This document shows, piece by piece, positions 34,697 through 43,900 of a stretch of 52,953 nucleotides of DNA. The notes under the pieces are model-generated. The model did no database searches and was not told the DNA's origin. It saw nothing but the letters and a program-made list of their open reading frames with translations. Source of the stretch: an uncultured Azospirillum sp. (GTDB lineage: Bacteria; Pseudomonadota; Alphaproteobacteria; Azospirillales; Azospirillaceae). Position 1 is the first letter of the stretch. Each line of letters begins with the position of its first letter. Made by a program: the position numbers and the translations under genes. The stretch spans positions 1-52,953 of the forward strand of contig NZ_CAMLJP010000034.1 of NCBI RefSeq assembly GCF_946480385.1, given 5' to 3'.

Positions 34697-36878
34697 CATC
34701 CTTGGGCGTCGGTTCTTCGGGCCGCCCCGATCCGGCACCCGCGCCCGCCTGCACCAGCGATCGGATGCGGGCCGCCAACTGGTCGGGGCTGAAGGGCTTC
34801 GCCAGAACGGACGCGGTGTCGGCGCCCATGGTGGCCAGCGACTCCGGGCTGTAGCCGGATGCCAGCAGCACGCGCAGCTGCGGCCAGCGCTCGCGGATCT
34901 GGCGGGCAAGGTCGATGCCGGAAACGCCACCCGGCATGACGACGTCCGATACCACCAGATCGAAATTCTGGTCGGTCTCCAGCAGGGTCAAGGCCGAAAC
35001 GCCGTCTTCCGCGGTCTCCACCGTGAAGCCCTCCTGTGCCAGCCCCTCGACGGTCGCCATCAGCACCAGTGGATTGTCCTCCACCACCAGGATGCGCAGC
35101 TGGCGCAGGTCCGCCGCCGCAGCCGCGGGGGCCGGGGGCGGTTCTGCCGGCCGCAGGTTGGTCAGCGGCAGGTCGATGCGGACGCAGGTGCCGTCGCCGG
35201 GCCGGCTGTCGATGGCGGCGATGCCGCCCGACTGTCGGGCGAAGCCGTAGACCATCGACAGCCCGAGCCCCGTCCCCTTGCCGACGCCCTTGGTGGTGAA
35301 GAAGGGATCGAAGGCGCGTGCCATCACCTCCGGCGGCATGCCGGCCCCGGTGTCGGAAACCGCGATGCGGGCGGTGCGCGGCTCCGGCCCGGGGGATGCT
35401 GCGATGCGGATGCGGCCGCCGCCGGGCATGGCGTCGCGGGCGTTCAGCACGAGATTCAGGACCGCCATTTCCAACTGGACCGGATCGATGGCGACCGGCA
35501 TCGGCGTCGGGTCGATGTCCCAGTCCAGGGCGATGTCGGCGCGGACCGACCGCTCCAGCAGGTCCGCCATCCGGCGCAGGCTGTCGCCCAGATCGACCAC
35601 CGTCAGGTTGACGGCGTCCTGGCGGGAGAAGGACAGCAGTTGCCGGGTCAGCTTCTCCGCCCGATCCAATGCGGTCCGCGCCCCGGCCAGGAAACGCTGG
35701 CCCTCGGCCGGCAGATGGCGGGCCATCAGATGCAGGTTGGCGAGCGCCGCAGTCAGCAGGTTGTTGAAGTCGTGCGCCACGCCGCCGGTCAACTGGCCCA
35801 GCGCCTCCATCTTCTGGCTCTGGCGCAGCGCCTCCTCCAGCCGTTCGCGGTTGCGCACCTCGTCGGCCCAGCGACGGACGGCGGCATTTTCGGAGGCGGC
35901 GCGGCTGTAGGCCAGCCAAGCGATCAGCGCCAGCGCCAGCGTTGCCGGGGCGACGAAGGCGGCGTCCAGCGCCATGTTCCGCCACCAGGAGCGGGCGATC
36001 TGCGTCTGGTCCAGCCCATAGACGACATAGACCGGGAAATCGCCGACGCGCTTGTAGGCGAACACGCGCGACAGTCCCTGCACATGGCTGCGCCCGGTGC
36101 GGAAGATCCCCTCATCCGGCCGCCTGCCGATCTCGGCGCGCAGCCCGTGGTCGGCGGGCAAGGTGGGCAGTGCTGCATTCGGCCGTGACGGGTCCAGGGT
36201 GGGGTAGCGCATCAGGATCGCGCCGTCCTCGCGGATCAGCGCGACGGACTCCCCTTCGTCGCCGATGACCTGCCGGTAGAAGCTGGCGAAGTAATCGGGA
36301 TTGACGATGGCGGCGATCATTCCGTCGAAACCGCCATCGGGACCGCCAGGACCGCTGCGGCGCCGGCTGATGCCGAAGCTGGGCTTGCCGGTGGCGGGAT
36401 CGGCGACCGGACCGGCGATGAGCAGTCCGGAATCCTGTACCCGCTGTTCCCGGAAATCCGCCCGATTGCCGACATAGGTCTTGCGCGACGGGAAGACGAG
36501 GCTGGAATTGCGGACGACCCCGTCCGGATCGGTCAGCCCGATGGCGCCGATCTGGTCGAGTTCGCCTTTCAGCGTCCGCAGATAGCGGTGAAGCGACTCC
36601 GACTCGGCGATCTCGGGCCAACTGCGTCCGTGGATGCGCTCGTCCACGCGGTCCAGCACCTGGGCCATGGTGTCGAACACCTTCAGCACATGCTCGTGCA
36701 GGATCAGTGCGTTCTTGCGGCTGTTCCGTTCGGCTTCTTCCTGCGCCTCCCACCGTTCGCGCCAGCCGATGCCGACGAACAGCACCAGCGGCAGGGCGAC
36801 CGACACCGCCAGGAGGAGTCGCAGGAGGCGCAAGGATCCCCTGCGGTCGGTCCGAGTCTCGAAGCTGCGAAAGGGCAT
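34689..36878 (-). CDS. Membrane hybrid histidine kinase with dCache sensor
   Basis: The 729-residue protein has a helix near 15-35 and a periplasmic dCache-like sensor (about 40-290, including [12 protein letters not shown] and [12 protein letters not shown]). A second helix follows ([18 protein letters not shown]), then HisKA with the H-box [10 protein letters not shown], HATPase_c with DTGAGMP and [12 protein letters not shown], and a C-terminal receiver (Asp in [11 protein letters not shown]). Kinases of this HDFNN type usually lack a fixed neighbour partner. ATG at 36878 is preferred because homology starts there. The ligand is unknown. Confidence 0.9.
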   Translation of the reverse strand: MPFRSFETRTDRRGSLRLLRLLLAVSVALPLVLFVGIGWRERWEAQEEAERNSRKNALILHEHVLKVFDTMAQVLDRVDERIHGRSWPEIAESESLHRYLRTLKGELDQIGAIGLTDPDGVVRNSSLVFPSRKTYVGNRADFREQRVQDSGLLIAGPVADPATGKPSFGISRRRSGPGGPDGGFDGMIAAIVNPDYFASFYRQVIGDEGESVALIREDGAILMRYPTLDPSRPNAALPTLPADHGLRAEIGRRPDEGIFRTGRSHVQGLSRVFAYKRVGDFPVYVVYGLDQTQIARSWWRNMALDAAFVAPATLALALIAWLAYSRAASENAAVRRWADEVRNRERLEEALRQSQKMEALGQLTGGVAHDFNNLLTAALANLHLMARHLPAEGQRFLAGARTALDRAEKLTRQLLSFSRQDAVNLTVVDLGDSLRRMADLLERSVRADIALDWDIDPTPMPVAIDPVQLEMAVLNLVLNARDAMPGGGRIRIAASPGPEPRTARIAVSDTGAGMPPEVMARAFDPFFTTKGVGKGTGLGLSMVYGFARQSGGIAAIDSRPGDGTCVRIDLPLTNLRPAEPPPAPAAAAADLRQLRILVVEDNPLVLMATVEGLAQEGFTVETAEDGVSALTLLETDQNFDLVVSDVVMPGGVSGIDLARQIRERWPQLRVLLASGYSPESLATMGADTASVLAKPFSPDQLAARIRSLVQAGAGAGSGRPEEPTPKDVT

Positions 36879-37007
36879 CACCAACCATTGCCAAGGAAAT
36901 GGACCGCGTCGACCCGCGCCGGCAGAGCGAAGCCCGCCCCGGTCACCATGGCCCAAGCATTTGAGGCCGGGCAACCTCGACTTTACGGCAGGGCGCCGCC
37001 AGATGCG

Positions 37008-37784
37008 TCACGGGTCGCAGGTGCAAGCGCGGGGAAAGCGGCCTTCGGCCCAGCGGCGGCGGCGGCGGACATCGGATCCATCCTCGGCCGGCCGCGGCAG
37101 TCCGCAGGCCTCGCCGAGCCGGTCCCGCAGATCGTCGAGCAGCGCATTGGTCAGGATGGCGATGCCGGCGAAGAAAGGCTCCCGGCAGCGGGTGGCGACC
37201 CGGCTGCAGAAATCGGGGACCCAGCGCAGCGGATGACGGTCGAGAAAGCGGACGGCATCGACCATGCGGCCGCGGTCGAGCAGCAGCGCCAGCAGCGCCA
37301 GTTCCGCGGCGACATGGTCATCCGGCAGACGGTCGAGCGGCGAGCGGCGCAACTCCGCCTCCAGGCCGCTCCGCCAGCGGGTCAGGGAGGCGGCGGCATC
37401 GGCCCGCAACTCCTCGTCCAGCCAAGAGCCTTCGGTCGGGCAGGCGCGCAGTTCGCCGCTCCGGTGGATGGTGGCGAAATCGGCAGCCAGCGGGGCGACG
37501 CTGCGGCGGGTGATCCGCATCGGCAGGTCGCTCACCACCTCGTCGACCAGGGCAGCGGCTTGCAGGGCGTCGTCGCGGTCCAGAGCCAGGGGCCCGCGGG
37601 CGACCGGGGCATTGCGCAGCGCCTCCAGCAGGGCGGGAGTCGGCTCTTCGGCATGCAGGTGGGCGAGAAGCCGCAGCCCCTCCGCGGTGGCGCCCGGATC
37701 CAGTCCGCCGGTCCCGGTGCGGTTCATGACAGGGACCCCGCCCTGGCGGGGCGGTGACAGGGCTTCTAGAACCGTGCTCTCCAT
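37008..37784 (-). CDS. TorD/DmsD-like molybdoenzyme chaperone
   Basis: The 258-residue protein has an all-helical pattern and the TorD-family block RLPDDHVAAELALLALLL. WVPDFCSRV follows near residue 195. Such chaperones bind the Tat signal peptide and help insert the molybdenum cofactor in partner oxidoreductases. GGGAGG stands before the ATG. No molybdoenzyme gene is adjacent, so the partner must be elsewhere. The Arg/Cys-rich C-terminal tail (DVRRRRRWAEGRFPRACTC) is unusual. Confidence 0.7.
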   Translation of the reverse strand: MESTVLEALSPPRQGGVPVMNRTGTGGLDPGATAEGLRLLAHLHAEEPTPALLEALRNAPVARGPLALDRDDALQAAALVDEVVSDLPMRITRRSVAPLAADFATIHRSGELRACPTEGSWLDEELRADAAASLTRWRSGLEAELRRSPLDRLPDDHVAAELALLALLLDRGRMVDAVRFLDRHPLRWVPDFCSRVATRCREPFFAGIAILTNALLDDLRDRLGEACGLPRPAEDGSDVRRRRRWAEGRFPRACTCDP

Positions 37785-38075
37785 GCTGTTCCTCCCGGCA
37801 GTCGGGCCGGATCGGGCGAGAGTGCCGGGACCGGGCCGCATGGGAACGCTGCACGAATGGTTTTCGTGTCTTATGGAAGTCTTGCGGTGCCGCCGCTTGC
37901 GGCCGGATCATCGTCCGAACGTTTGCGCGATCTGTTGCAAGTCTCTACTACCAGGGGGACAAGCATTGGTCAATGTGGCCGATGGATCGGGGAAAGGCAT
38001 AGACCGGCGGTTGCCTTGCGACACGATGTCCGGCCTTATCGCAGAATCCGAACCCAAGCAGGAGGTCCCGCCGCG

Positions 38076-38465
38076 ATGCCGCTCCCCCTCATCGAGCAGG
38101 CCGATGCCGCACCGGAGGTCCGCGCCGTCTACGACGACATCAAGGCGACGCGCAACGTCCCCGACGTGAATAATTTCTGGAAGATGATCGCCCACCACCC
38201 GCCGACCCTGGCGCGGACCTGGGACAGCCTGAAGGAGGTGATGGCCCCCGGCGCGCTGGACCCGCTGGTGAAGGAGATGATCTTTGTCGCGGTCAGCGTC
38301 ACCAACAACTGCCAGTACTGCATCCGCTCGCACGAGGCGGCGGCGCGCCGGCTGGGCATGACCGACGCGCAGTTCGGCGAACTGATGGCGGTGGTGGGCA
38401 TGGCGAACGAGACCAACCGCCTCGCCGTCGGCTATCAGGTGGAGTTGGACGAGCGGCTGAAGTGA
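38076..38465 (+). CDS. AhpD/CMD-family carboxymuconolactone decarboxylase-like protein
   Basis: The 129-residue protein has the AhpD-type core: KEMIFVAVSVTNNCQYCIRSHEAAAR, with a CxxC redox pair and a following His. These proteins are peroxidases or related redox enzymes of the alkylhydroperoxidase D family. AGGAGG lies 11 bases before the ATG at 38076. It stands alone, in an intergenic region of about 290 bp (37785-38075) in which no other feature was found. Confidence 0.85.
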   Translation: MPLPLIEQADAAPEVRAVYDDIKATRNVPDVNNFWKMIAHHPPTLARTWDSLKEVMAPGALDPLVKEMIFVAVSVTNNCQYCIRSHEAAARRLGMTDAQFGELMAVVGMANETNRLAVGYQVELDERLK

Positions 38466-38471
38466 TCGGTG

Positions 38472-38747
38472 TCAGGCGGCACGCGGCAGCGCCCGTGCCG
38501 CCGCCCCGTCCAGACGTCGTTGCGGCAGGCCGTTGATCAGGTCGCTGCGCACGGTGAAATGGGCGATGCTGCGGCCGTCGCCCAGCTCCTCGCTGGCGAT
38601 GCGCTCCACCCGCACCTCCACGTCCCAGCCGATGTTGGCCCAGGCAGTGCGGATGCGGCGGGCCAGTTCACGGGCACCGCGTTCGCTGAAGCTGTCGAGC
38701 CGACCGGCCGACGGGCCGGGGTGGAAGCAGGGATAGGGCTGGGGCAT
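38472..38747 (-). CDS. Small protein of unknown function
   Basis: The 91-residue product begins MPQPYPCFHPGPS and contains ARELARRIRTAWANIGWDVE and FTVRSDLINGLPQRRL. It has no membrane helix or recognisable motif. AGGAG lies before the ATG at 38747. It is convergent with the AhpD-like gene, 6 bases away. Confidence 0.65.
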   Translation of the reverse strand: MPQPYPCFHPGPSAGRLDSFSERGARELARRIRTAWANIGWDVEVRVERIASEELGDGRSIAHFTVRSDLINGLPQRRLDGAAARALPRAA

Positions 38748-38865
38748 GGCCAAGTCTCCTTGTTCAGATGCGATGCGCCGGATCGTCCGACGATCCGCTG
38801 AGCAAGGAATAATCCAAAATGGATTTATTTTACGACAGAAAGCCGATACCGAAGCGGTATAGATG

Positions 38866-39522
38866 TCAGGGCTCCTGCAGGCCGACCACGGTGTGCAGGG
38901 TGTCGAGGTCCTCCAGCGCCACGGCGAACTCGCGGTCGGCCGGCCGGTATTCGCGCAGGATCACCGCATCGGCGGCGCGGCGCACGAACTCCTTCACCAG
39001 CACCGCCTTGTTGCGTTTGACCACCACGACGCCGGCACCCGGCGCCGGCGGCTTGTGTGGATTGACGTGCAGAAGCTGGGCCGGGCGGAAGCGCGGCATC
39101 ATCGAGTCGCCGACGACATACATGGCGTAGGGATCGCGGGCATTCTTCAGGTAATCGGGCCGGGTGATCCAGTCGATGGGACCGTCCTCCAGGAACATCT
39201 CCTGGTCGACCCCGCCGCGCGCCGCCGCCCGTACCGGCATCGAGGCGGCGGCCTGCGCCTGCGGAACCGAGGCCGTGCGGAGCAGCGGCGCGAGTGCGGG
39301 CCGGGAGGGGCGGGCCGCCGGGAGAGCCGCCGGCACATCGAGGCCGAGCAGGAGCGCCGGCTCCACCCCCAGCGGATGGGCAAGCTTGACCGCCCAATCG
39401 ACGGTCATCTTGCGCTGGCCGGTCTCCAGCTTGTTGATCTGGGGCTGGGAGGTGCCCGCCAGTTCGGCCAGCTTCTCCTGACTCAGCCCGGCGGCCTGCC
39501 GCAGTTCGCGCATGGTGGTCAT
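38866..39522 (-). CDS. CI/LexA-like repressor (XRE helix-turn-helix plus S24 peptidase fold)
   Basis: The 218-residue protein has an N-terminal XRE helix-turn-helix (about 4-60: LRQAAGLSQEKLAELAGTS) and a C-terminal LexA/CI-type peptidase domain. Catalytic Ser is in YVVGDSMMP and Lys in KAVLVKEFVRR. ATG at 39522 matches homology. It faces a small Cro-like gene across a 93-bp region. The pair resembles a phage immunity switch, but no other phage gene is nearby. Self-cleavage after DNA damage is possible. Confidence 0.88.
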   Translation of the reverse strand: MTTMRELRQAAGLSQEKLAELAGTSQPQINKLETGQRKMTVDWAVKLAHPLGVEPALLLGLDVPAALPAARPSRPALAPLLRTASVPQAQAAASMPVRAAARGGVDQEMFLEDGPIDWITRPDYLKNARDPYAMYVVGDSMMPRFRPAQLLHVNPHKPPAPGAGVVVVKRNKAVLVKEFVRRAADAVILREYRPADREFAVALEDLDTLHTVVGLQEP

Positions 39523-39615
39523 GGGCCGTTCATACCAAAACGGCTTTGGAAAGTCCACAACTGCGGCATAAATCCAGTTGCGCGCAGAAACCGGCTTGGT
39601 CTAAACCATTGCGGT
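39523..39615. promoter_or_regulatory. Candidate CI/Cro operator region
   Basis: Between the divergent repressor and Cro-like genes lie an inverted repeat CCAAA-N5-TTTGG (39535-39549) and the mirrored boxes CATACC (39531-39536) and GGTATG (39614-39619). These are candidate binding sites; none is a long perfect palindrome. Confidence 0.4.
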
Positions 39616-39813
39616 ATGACGCTCGATGATTGGCTCACCCGGACCGCAACCAAGGAAGAGGCCTTTGCCGCCCTGATCGGGACGAGCCAGGCCACGGTCA
39701 ACCGCTACCGCCATGGCCGCCGCGTCCCCCGTCCCGCCGTGATGGCCCGCATCGCCGCTGCCACCGGCGGACAGGTGACGGCGAACGATTTCCATGGGCT
39801 GGGGGAGGGGTGA
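39616..39813 (+). CDS. Cro-like helix-turn-helix protein
   Basis: The 65-residue protein begins MTLDDWLTRTATKEEAFAAL and has a Cro/YdaS-like helix-turn-helix (IGTSQATVNRYRHGRRVP). It is divergent from the CI-like repressor, as in lambdoid switches. It ends just before the terminator at 39832. Confidence 0.8.
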   Translation: MTLDDWLTRTATKEEAFAALIGTSQATVNRYRHGRRVPRPAVMARIAAATGGQVTANDFHGLGEG

Positions 39814-39831
39814 GGGCAGATTGCGGGCAAC

Positions 39832-39868
39832 AAAAAAGGCCCTCTCCCGACGGGAAGGGGCCTTTCCT
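39832..39868 (-). terminator. Intrinsic terminator after prs
   Basis: On the minus strand AAAGGCCCCTTCCC pairs with GGGAGAGGGCCTTT, followed by six T. It may also work for the Cro-like gene on the other strand. Confidence 0.85.
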
Positions 39869-39884
39869 GGTAACGCTGTCGCTC

Positions 39885-40820
39885 TTACGAGAACAGGCTC
39901 GACACCGACCGCTCTTCGCTGATGCGCATGATCGCTTCGGCGAGCAGGGGGGCGATGGTCAGCTGGCGGATGTTGCGCGACACGCGCACCGCCTCGGTCG
40001 CCTGGATGCTGTCGGTGGTGACCAGCTGTTCCAGGGGTGAGACGGCGACGCGGGCGACCGCACCACCGGACAGGACGCCGTGGGTGCAGAAGGCGTGGAC
40101 CGACTTGGCGCCGGCTTCCATCAGCGCGACCGCGGCATTGCACAGCGTGCCGCCCGAGTCGACGATGTCGTCGATCAGGATGCAGCGGCGGCCATTGGCG
40201 TCGCCAATGATGTTCATCACCTCCGACACGCCGGCGCGCTCGCGCCGCTTGTCGATGATGGCCAGATCGGCGTCCAGGCGCTTGGCCAGCGCGCGGGCAC
40301 GCACCACGCCGCCGACGTCCGGCGACACGATGGTGACCTCGCCGATGTTCTCGAAGGACTGGCGGATGTCCTTCTCGAAGACCGGGGCAGCCATCAGGTT
40401 GTCGGTGGGGATGTCGAAGAAGCCCTGGATCTGACCCGCATGCAGGTCCATCGTCAGAACGCGGTTGGCGCCGGCCTGGGTGATCAGGTTGGCGACCAGC
40501 TTGGCCGAAATCGGCGTGCGCGGGCCGGTCTTGCGATCCTGCCGGGCATAGCCGTAGTAGGGGATGACCGCCGTGATGCGCCGGGCCGATCCGCGCCGAA
40601 GGGCGTCGATCGTCACCAGCAGTTCCATCAGGTTGTCGTTGGCCGGAGCCGACGTCGACTGGACGACGAACACGTCCTCGCCGCGCACGTTCTCCAGGAT
40701 CTCGACGAACACCTCCATGTCGGAGAAACGGCGTACGCTCGCTTTCGTCAGCGGCACGCCGAGACAGGTGGAGATCGCCTCGGCCAGCGGACGGTTGCTG
40801 TTGCCGGCAAGCACCTTCAT
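39885..40820 (-). CDS. prs: Ribose-phosphate diphosphokinase (PRPP synthase)
   Basis: The 311-residue protein has the family blocks [20 protein letters not shown] with the ATP-binding Arg, [11 protein letters not shown], the flexible-loop Lys-Arg in DKRRER, and the ribose-5-phosphate loop DDIVDSGGT. It makes phosphoribosyl pyrophosphate from ribose 5-phosphate and ATP for nucleotide, His, Trp and NAD synthesis. Length is normal. AAAGAGAG precedes the ATG. Confidence 0.97.
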   Translation of the reverse strand: MKVLAGNSNRPLAEAISTCLGVPLTKASVRRFSDMEVFVEILENVRGEDVFVVQSTSAPANDNLMELLVTIDALRRGSARRITAVIPYYGYARQDRKTGPRTPISAKLVANLITQAGANRVLTMDLHAGQIQGFFDIPTDNLMAAPVFEKDIRQSFENIGEVTIVSPDVGGVVRARALAKRLDADLAIIDKRRERAGVSEVMNIIGDANGRRCILIDDIVDSGGTLCNAAVALMEAGAKSVHAFCTHGVLSGGAVARVAVSPLEQLVTTDSIQATEAVRVSRNIRQLTIAPLLAEAIMRISEERSVSSLFS

Positions 40821-41022
40821 CGGGGTCGGCTCTCTTTGCAGGGATACGGCTCAAGGCACGTTGGACGCTTGCGCGCCGCCGCCCCTTGAAAACGGGGCGG
40901 ACCATAACAAAGGGCCGAGCCCATGTAAACGTTCCATGACGGTCGGGTCTTTCCCCATTGGGGAATGCCGCCCTGCGCGGGCGGCATGACGATGGACCCG
41001 GCGGTTGCCCGTTCGGGCCGGT

Positions 41023-41826
41023 TCAGGTCTGCAGGACGATGGCCGAAAGGCCGCGGCCGTAATCCGATTCGCCCCGAAGGCAGGACCGGCGATAGCTGAA
41101 GAAGCGGTCCTCCTCCGCCACCGTGTCGTTGGGACAGCGCTGGATCACCGTGACGCCGGAATCGCCCAGCCGGCGCGTGACGTAGGCGGCCAGGTCGAAC
41201 AGGAAATGGCCGGGCTTGCGGGCCGGGGCGAAGTAATCGCGGTTGCGCGCGTCCTCCTCCTCGAACGGGGCGGGAAACTCCGGACCGACCTCGTAGGAGC
41301 GCTGGGCGATGCAGGGGCCGATGCAGGCGACGATCCGGTTCGGCTTGGCGCCCAGCTCGACCATGCGGGCGACGGTCGCCTCGATCACGCCGGCCTTGGC
41401 GCCCTTCCAGCCGGCATGGGCGGCGCCGATCACCCGCGCCTTGCTGTCGGCGAACAGCACTGGCGCGCAGTCGGCGGTCAGGATACCCAGCGCGATACCC
41501 GCCTGACGGGTCGCCATGGCGTCGGCCTTCGGCGCCGTCTCGGGTGTCCAGGGTTCCTCCACCACGACGCAGGTCGGGCTGTGGACCTGATGGCAGGTGA
41601 TGAGGTTGCCGGGCTCCACCTCCATCCGCGCCGCGGCGCGGGCGCGGTTCTCATGCACGGCCGCGGCGGAGTCGTTTGACCCCAGCCCGCAGTTCAGCGA
41701 GGCGTAGAGCCCGGTGGATACCCCGCCGGTGCGGGTGAAAAAGGCGTGGCGGATGTGGGTGATGTCGTTCAGCGCGCCGAGTGTGATCACGAACGCCGTC
41801 CTTCCCTGTTCTGTGGCCTCCCGCAT
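41023..41826 (-). CDS. pgeF: Purine nucleoside phosphorylase / laccase-domain protein PgeF (YfiH)
   Basis: The 267-residue protein has the metal-binding residues of the YfiH family: CHQVHS, TADCAPVLF and AHAGWKGA, plus the conserved FFTRTGGVS opening. Members act as purine nucleoside phosphorylases with adenosine deaminase activity or edit peptidoglycan precursors (PgeF). A GTG at 41790 is an alternative start. It is the last gene of the hldD-lgt-midA-pgeF series, 97 bases from the methyltransferase gene. Confidence 0.92.
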   Translation of the reverse strand: MREATEQGRTAFVITLGALNDITHIRHAFFTRTGGVSTGLYASLNCGLGSNDSAAAVHENRARAAARMEVEPGNLITCHQVHSPTCVVVEEPWTPETAPKADAMATRQAGIALGILTADCAPVLFADSKARVIGAAHAGWKGAKAGVIEATVARMVELGAKPNRIVACIGPCIAQRSYEVGPEFPAPFEEEDARNRDYFAPARKPGHFLFDLAAYVTRRLGDSGVTVIQRCPNDTVAEEDRFFSYRRSCLRGESDYGRGLSAIVLQT

Positions 41827-41923
41827 GCCCGACGGGGCAGGGGGCCGCGATGCACCGTCCGCCCCGGATTGTCCCGGTGGCGGTTATGGTGCGGTGTCTC
41901 TAACCGGTTTCGTCGCTAATTGG

Positions 41924-43063
41924 TCAGAAGCCCGCCGGCGGGGTGGCGTCGGCGAAGGCTCCGGGCGTGGCGAGCGCGACCAGCTTGAACAGCCTGCCCA
42001 TTTGCACCGGATCGATCAAGCGGTCCAGCGCGCCGCGGATGTCGTGCGCCTGGGCCGGGCTGGCCTTGGCCGACAGGGCCGACGCCCGCTGGCGGATGCC
42101 CAGCCGGATCAGCCATTCCCCCTGCTCCACCGGGCCGAAGGATTGGGCGCCACCCTCCCGCGCCGCGGCGGCGATGCCGGCGAAATCGACATGGGCCGTC
42201 AGGTCGGCCTCGCCCGGCGCTTCCAGCACCGGGGCGTAGGCATGACGACGCATCGCCTGCAGCGTGTCGCCGACCGCCGGACCCTGGGCATGGCCATAGT
42301 CGATCACCAGCGCCGCACCGGGGGCCGCGGCCAGCCGGGTGCCGATCAGCCGCGCCACCGCCTGCGATGCGGGGGAGACCTCGACCACGCTCCCGTCGGG
42401 GGCATCGCGGAGCGCGTCCGGCACCAGCCGGCTGCCGGAGCTGCCGAAGGCCTCCAGCACGAAGCGGAAGCGCGGCTCGTCTTCCGTGCTGTCGGGGGCG
42501 ATATCCACCAGCCGCTCGAACCAGCCATGGTTGGTCTTCTGCACCTGACGGATCGGCAGGGCGTCGAAGAACTCGTTGGCGATCAGGATGGTCGGGCCGT
42601 CCGGCACATCCTCCAGCCGGTCGTGCCACTCGACGGAGTCGCCCAGGATCGGCTGCAGCGTCTGGCGCTGACGCTCGCGCAGGTGCGGGCTGGTTTCCAC
42701 CAGATGGACGATGGCGTTGTCGCGGAACAGCGGCAGCACCGCCGCCGCCCGCAGCACGTCCGCCATCAGCGTTCCGCGGCCGGGGCCCAGCTCCACCAGA
42801 TGGAAGGGGCCGGGACCACCGAGCCGCGCCCAGCTGTCGACGCACCAGAGTCCGACCAGTTCGCCGAACATCTGGCTGATTTCCGGCGCGGTGGTGAAGT
42901 CGCCGCCGCTGCCGAACGGATCGCGCCGCATGTAATAGCCGAAGCGCGGATGGCCCAGCGCCTCCGCCATGAAGGCGCCGACGCTGATCGGCCCGTCCAT
43001 CACGATCCGGCGGGCCAGCAGGTGGGCCAGACCGTCCGGAGCCGCGCTCCCGTCCTCCACCAT
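41924..43063 (-). CDS. MidA/NDUFAF7-like SAM-dependent methyltransferase
   Basis: The 379-residue protein has SAM motif I ELGPGRGTLMADVLRA, a GRYMRRDPFG-like opening (YYMRRDPFGSGGDFTTAPEI), and the NEFFDALP block. This is the bacterial homologue of mitochondrial NDUFAF7, which methylates an Arg of a complex I subunit. It follows lgt by 4 bases, an arrangement common in alphaproteobacteria. Confidence 0.92.
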   Translation of the reverse strand: MVEDGSAAPDGLAHLLARRIVMDGPISVGAFMAEALGHPRFGYYMRRDPFGSGGDFTTAPEISQMFGELVGLWCVDSWARLGGPGPFHLVELGPGRGTLMADVLRAAAVLPLFRDNAIVHLVETSPHLRERQRQTLQPILGDSVEWHDRLEDVPDGPTILIANEFFDALPIRQVQKTNHGWFERLVDIAPDSTEDEPRFRFVLEAFGSSGSRLVPDALRDAPDGSVVEVSPASQAVARLIGTRLAAAPGAALVIDYGHAQGPAVGDTLQAMRRHAYAPVLEAPGEADLTAHVDFAGIAAAAREGGAQSFGPVEQGEWLIRLGIRQRASALSAKASPAQAHDIRGALDRLIDPVQMGRLFKLVALATPGAFADATPPAGF

Positions 43064-43067
43064 GGCG

Positions 43068-43889
43068 TCAGGCCGGGATGGCGTGGCGCCGGCCGCGGAC
43101 GACCAGCCACAGCCCGATCGCCAGCATCGGCAGCGACAGCAGCTGTCCCATCGTCGCGCCGGCGAACAGGAAGCCCAGCTGCGGGTCGGGCTCGCGGAAG
43201 AACTCCACGGTGATGCGCGACAGGCCGTAGCCGATCAGGAACAGCCCGCCGACCGTGCCCGGCCGGTGGCGCAGCGCCGGGGTGCGGATGACGATCGCCA
43301 GCAGGATGAACAGCACCACGCCCTCCAGCACCGCCTCGTAAAGCTGGCTGGGATGGCGCGGCACCTGCAGCGGGTCGCGCGGGAACACCATGGCATAGGC
43401 GAAATCGGGGGCCGGGCGGCCGTACAGCTCGCCATTGATGAAATTGGCGATGCGGCCGAAGAACAGCCCGATGGGTGCGCAGGCGGCGATGATGTCGCCG
43501 AAGATGAAGGGCGAAATGCCGCGGCGCCAGCAGAACAGCCCGATGGCCGTCAGCACGCCGATCATGCCGCCATGGAAGGACATGCCGCCATGCCAGACCT
43601 GAAGGGCGTCCAGCGGATTTTCCATGTAGTAGGGCAGGTTGTAGAACAGCACATAGCCGATCCGCCCGCCCAGGATGGTGCCGATCACCGCCCAGGTCAG
43701 GAAATCGTCGAACTCTTCGGGCTTCGGCCGCAGATCCGGGTCGAGCCGCGCCAGCCCCATGCAGTAGCGCCAGCCCAGCACGAAGCCGGCCAGATAGGCC
43801 AGCGCGTACCAGCGGACGACGACCGGGCCGACGGCGAAGGCGACCGGATCGATGGTGGGAAAGGCGACGACTGGCAGGGTGGCGAACAT
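43068..43889 (-). CDS. lgt: Prolipoprotein diacylglyceryl transferase
   Basis: The 273-residue protein has about seven membrane helices and the Lgt signature GRIANFINGELYGRP. HGGMSFHGG carries the conserved His. Lgt moves diacylglycerol from phosphatidylglycerol to the Cys of the lipobox in prolipoproteins. GGAG precedes the ATG. Confidence 0.97.
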   Translation of the reverse strand: MFATLPVVAFPTIDPVAFAVGPVVVRWYALAYLAGFVLGWRYCMGLARLDPDLRPKPEEFDDFLTWAVIGTILGGRIGYVLFYNLPYYMENPLDALQVWHGGMSFHGGMIGVLTAIGLFCWRRGISPFIFGDIIAACAPIGLFFGRIANFINGELYGRPAPDFAYAMVFPRDPLQVPRHPSQLYEAVLEGVVLFILLAIVIRTPALRHRPGTVGGLFLIGYGLSRITVEFFREPDPQLGFLFAGATMGQLLSLPMLAIGLWLVVRGRRHAIPA

Positions 43890-43900
43890 GGGGACTCCGG

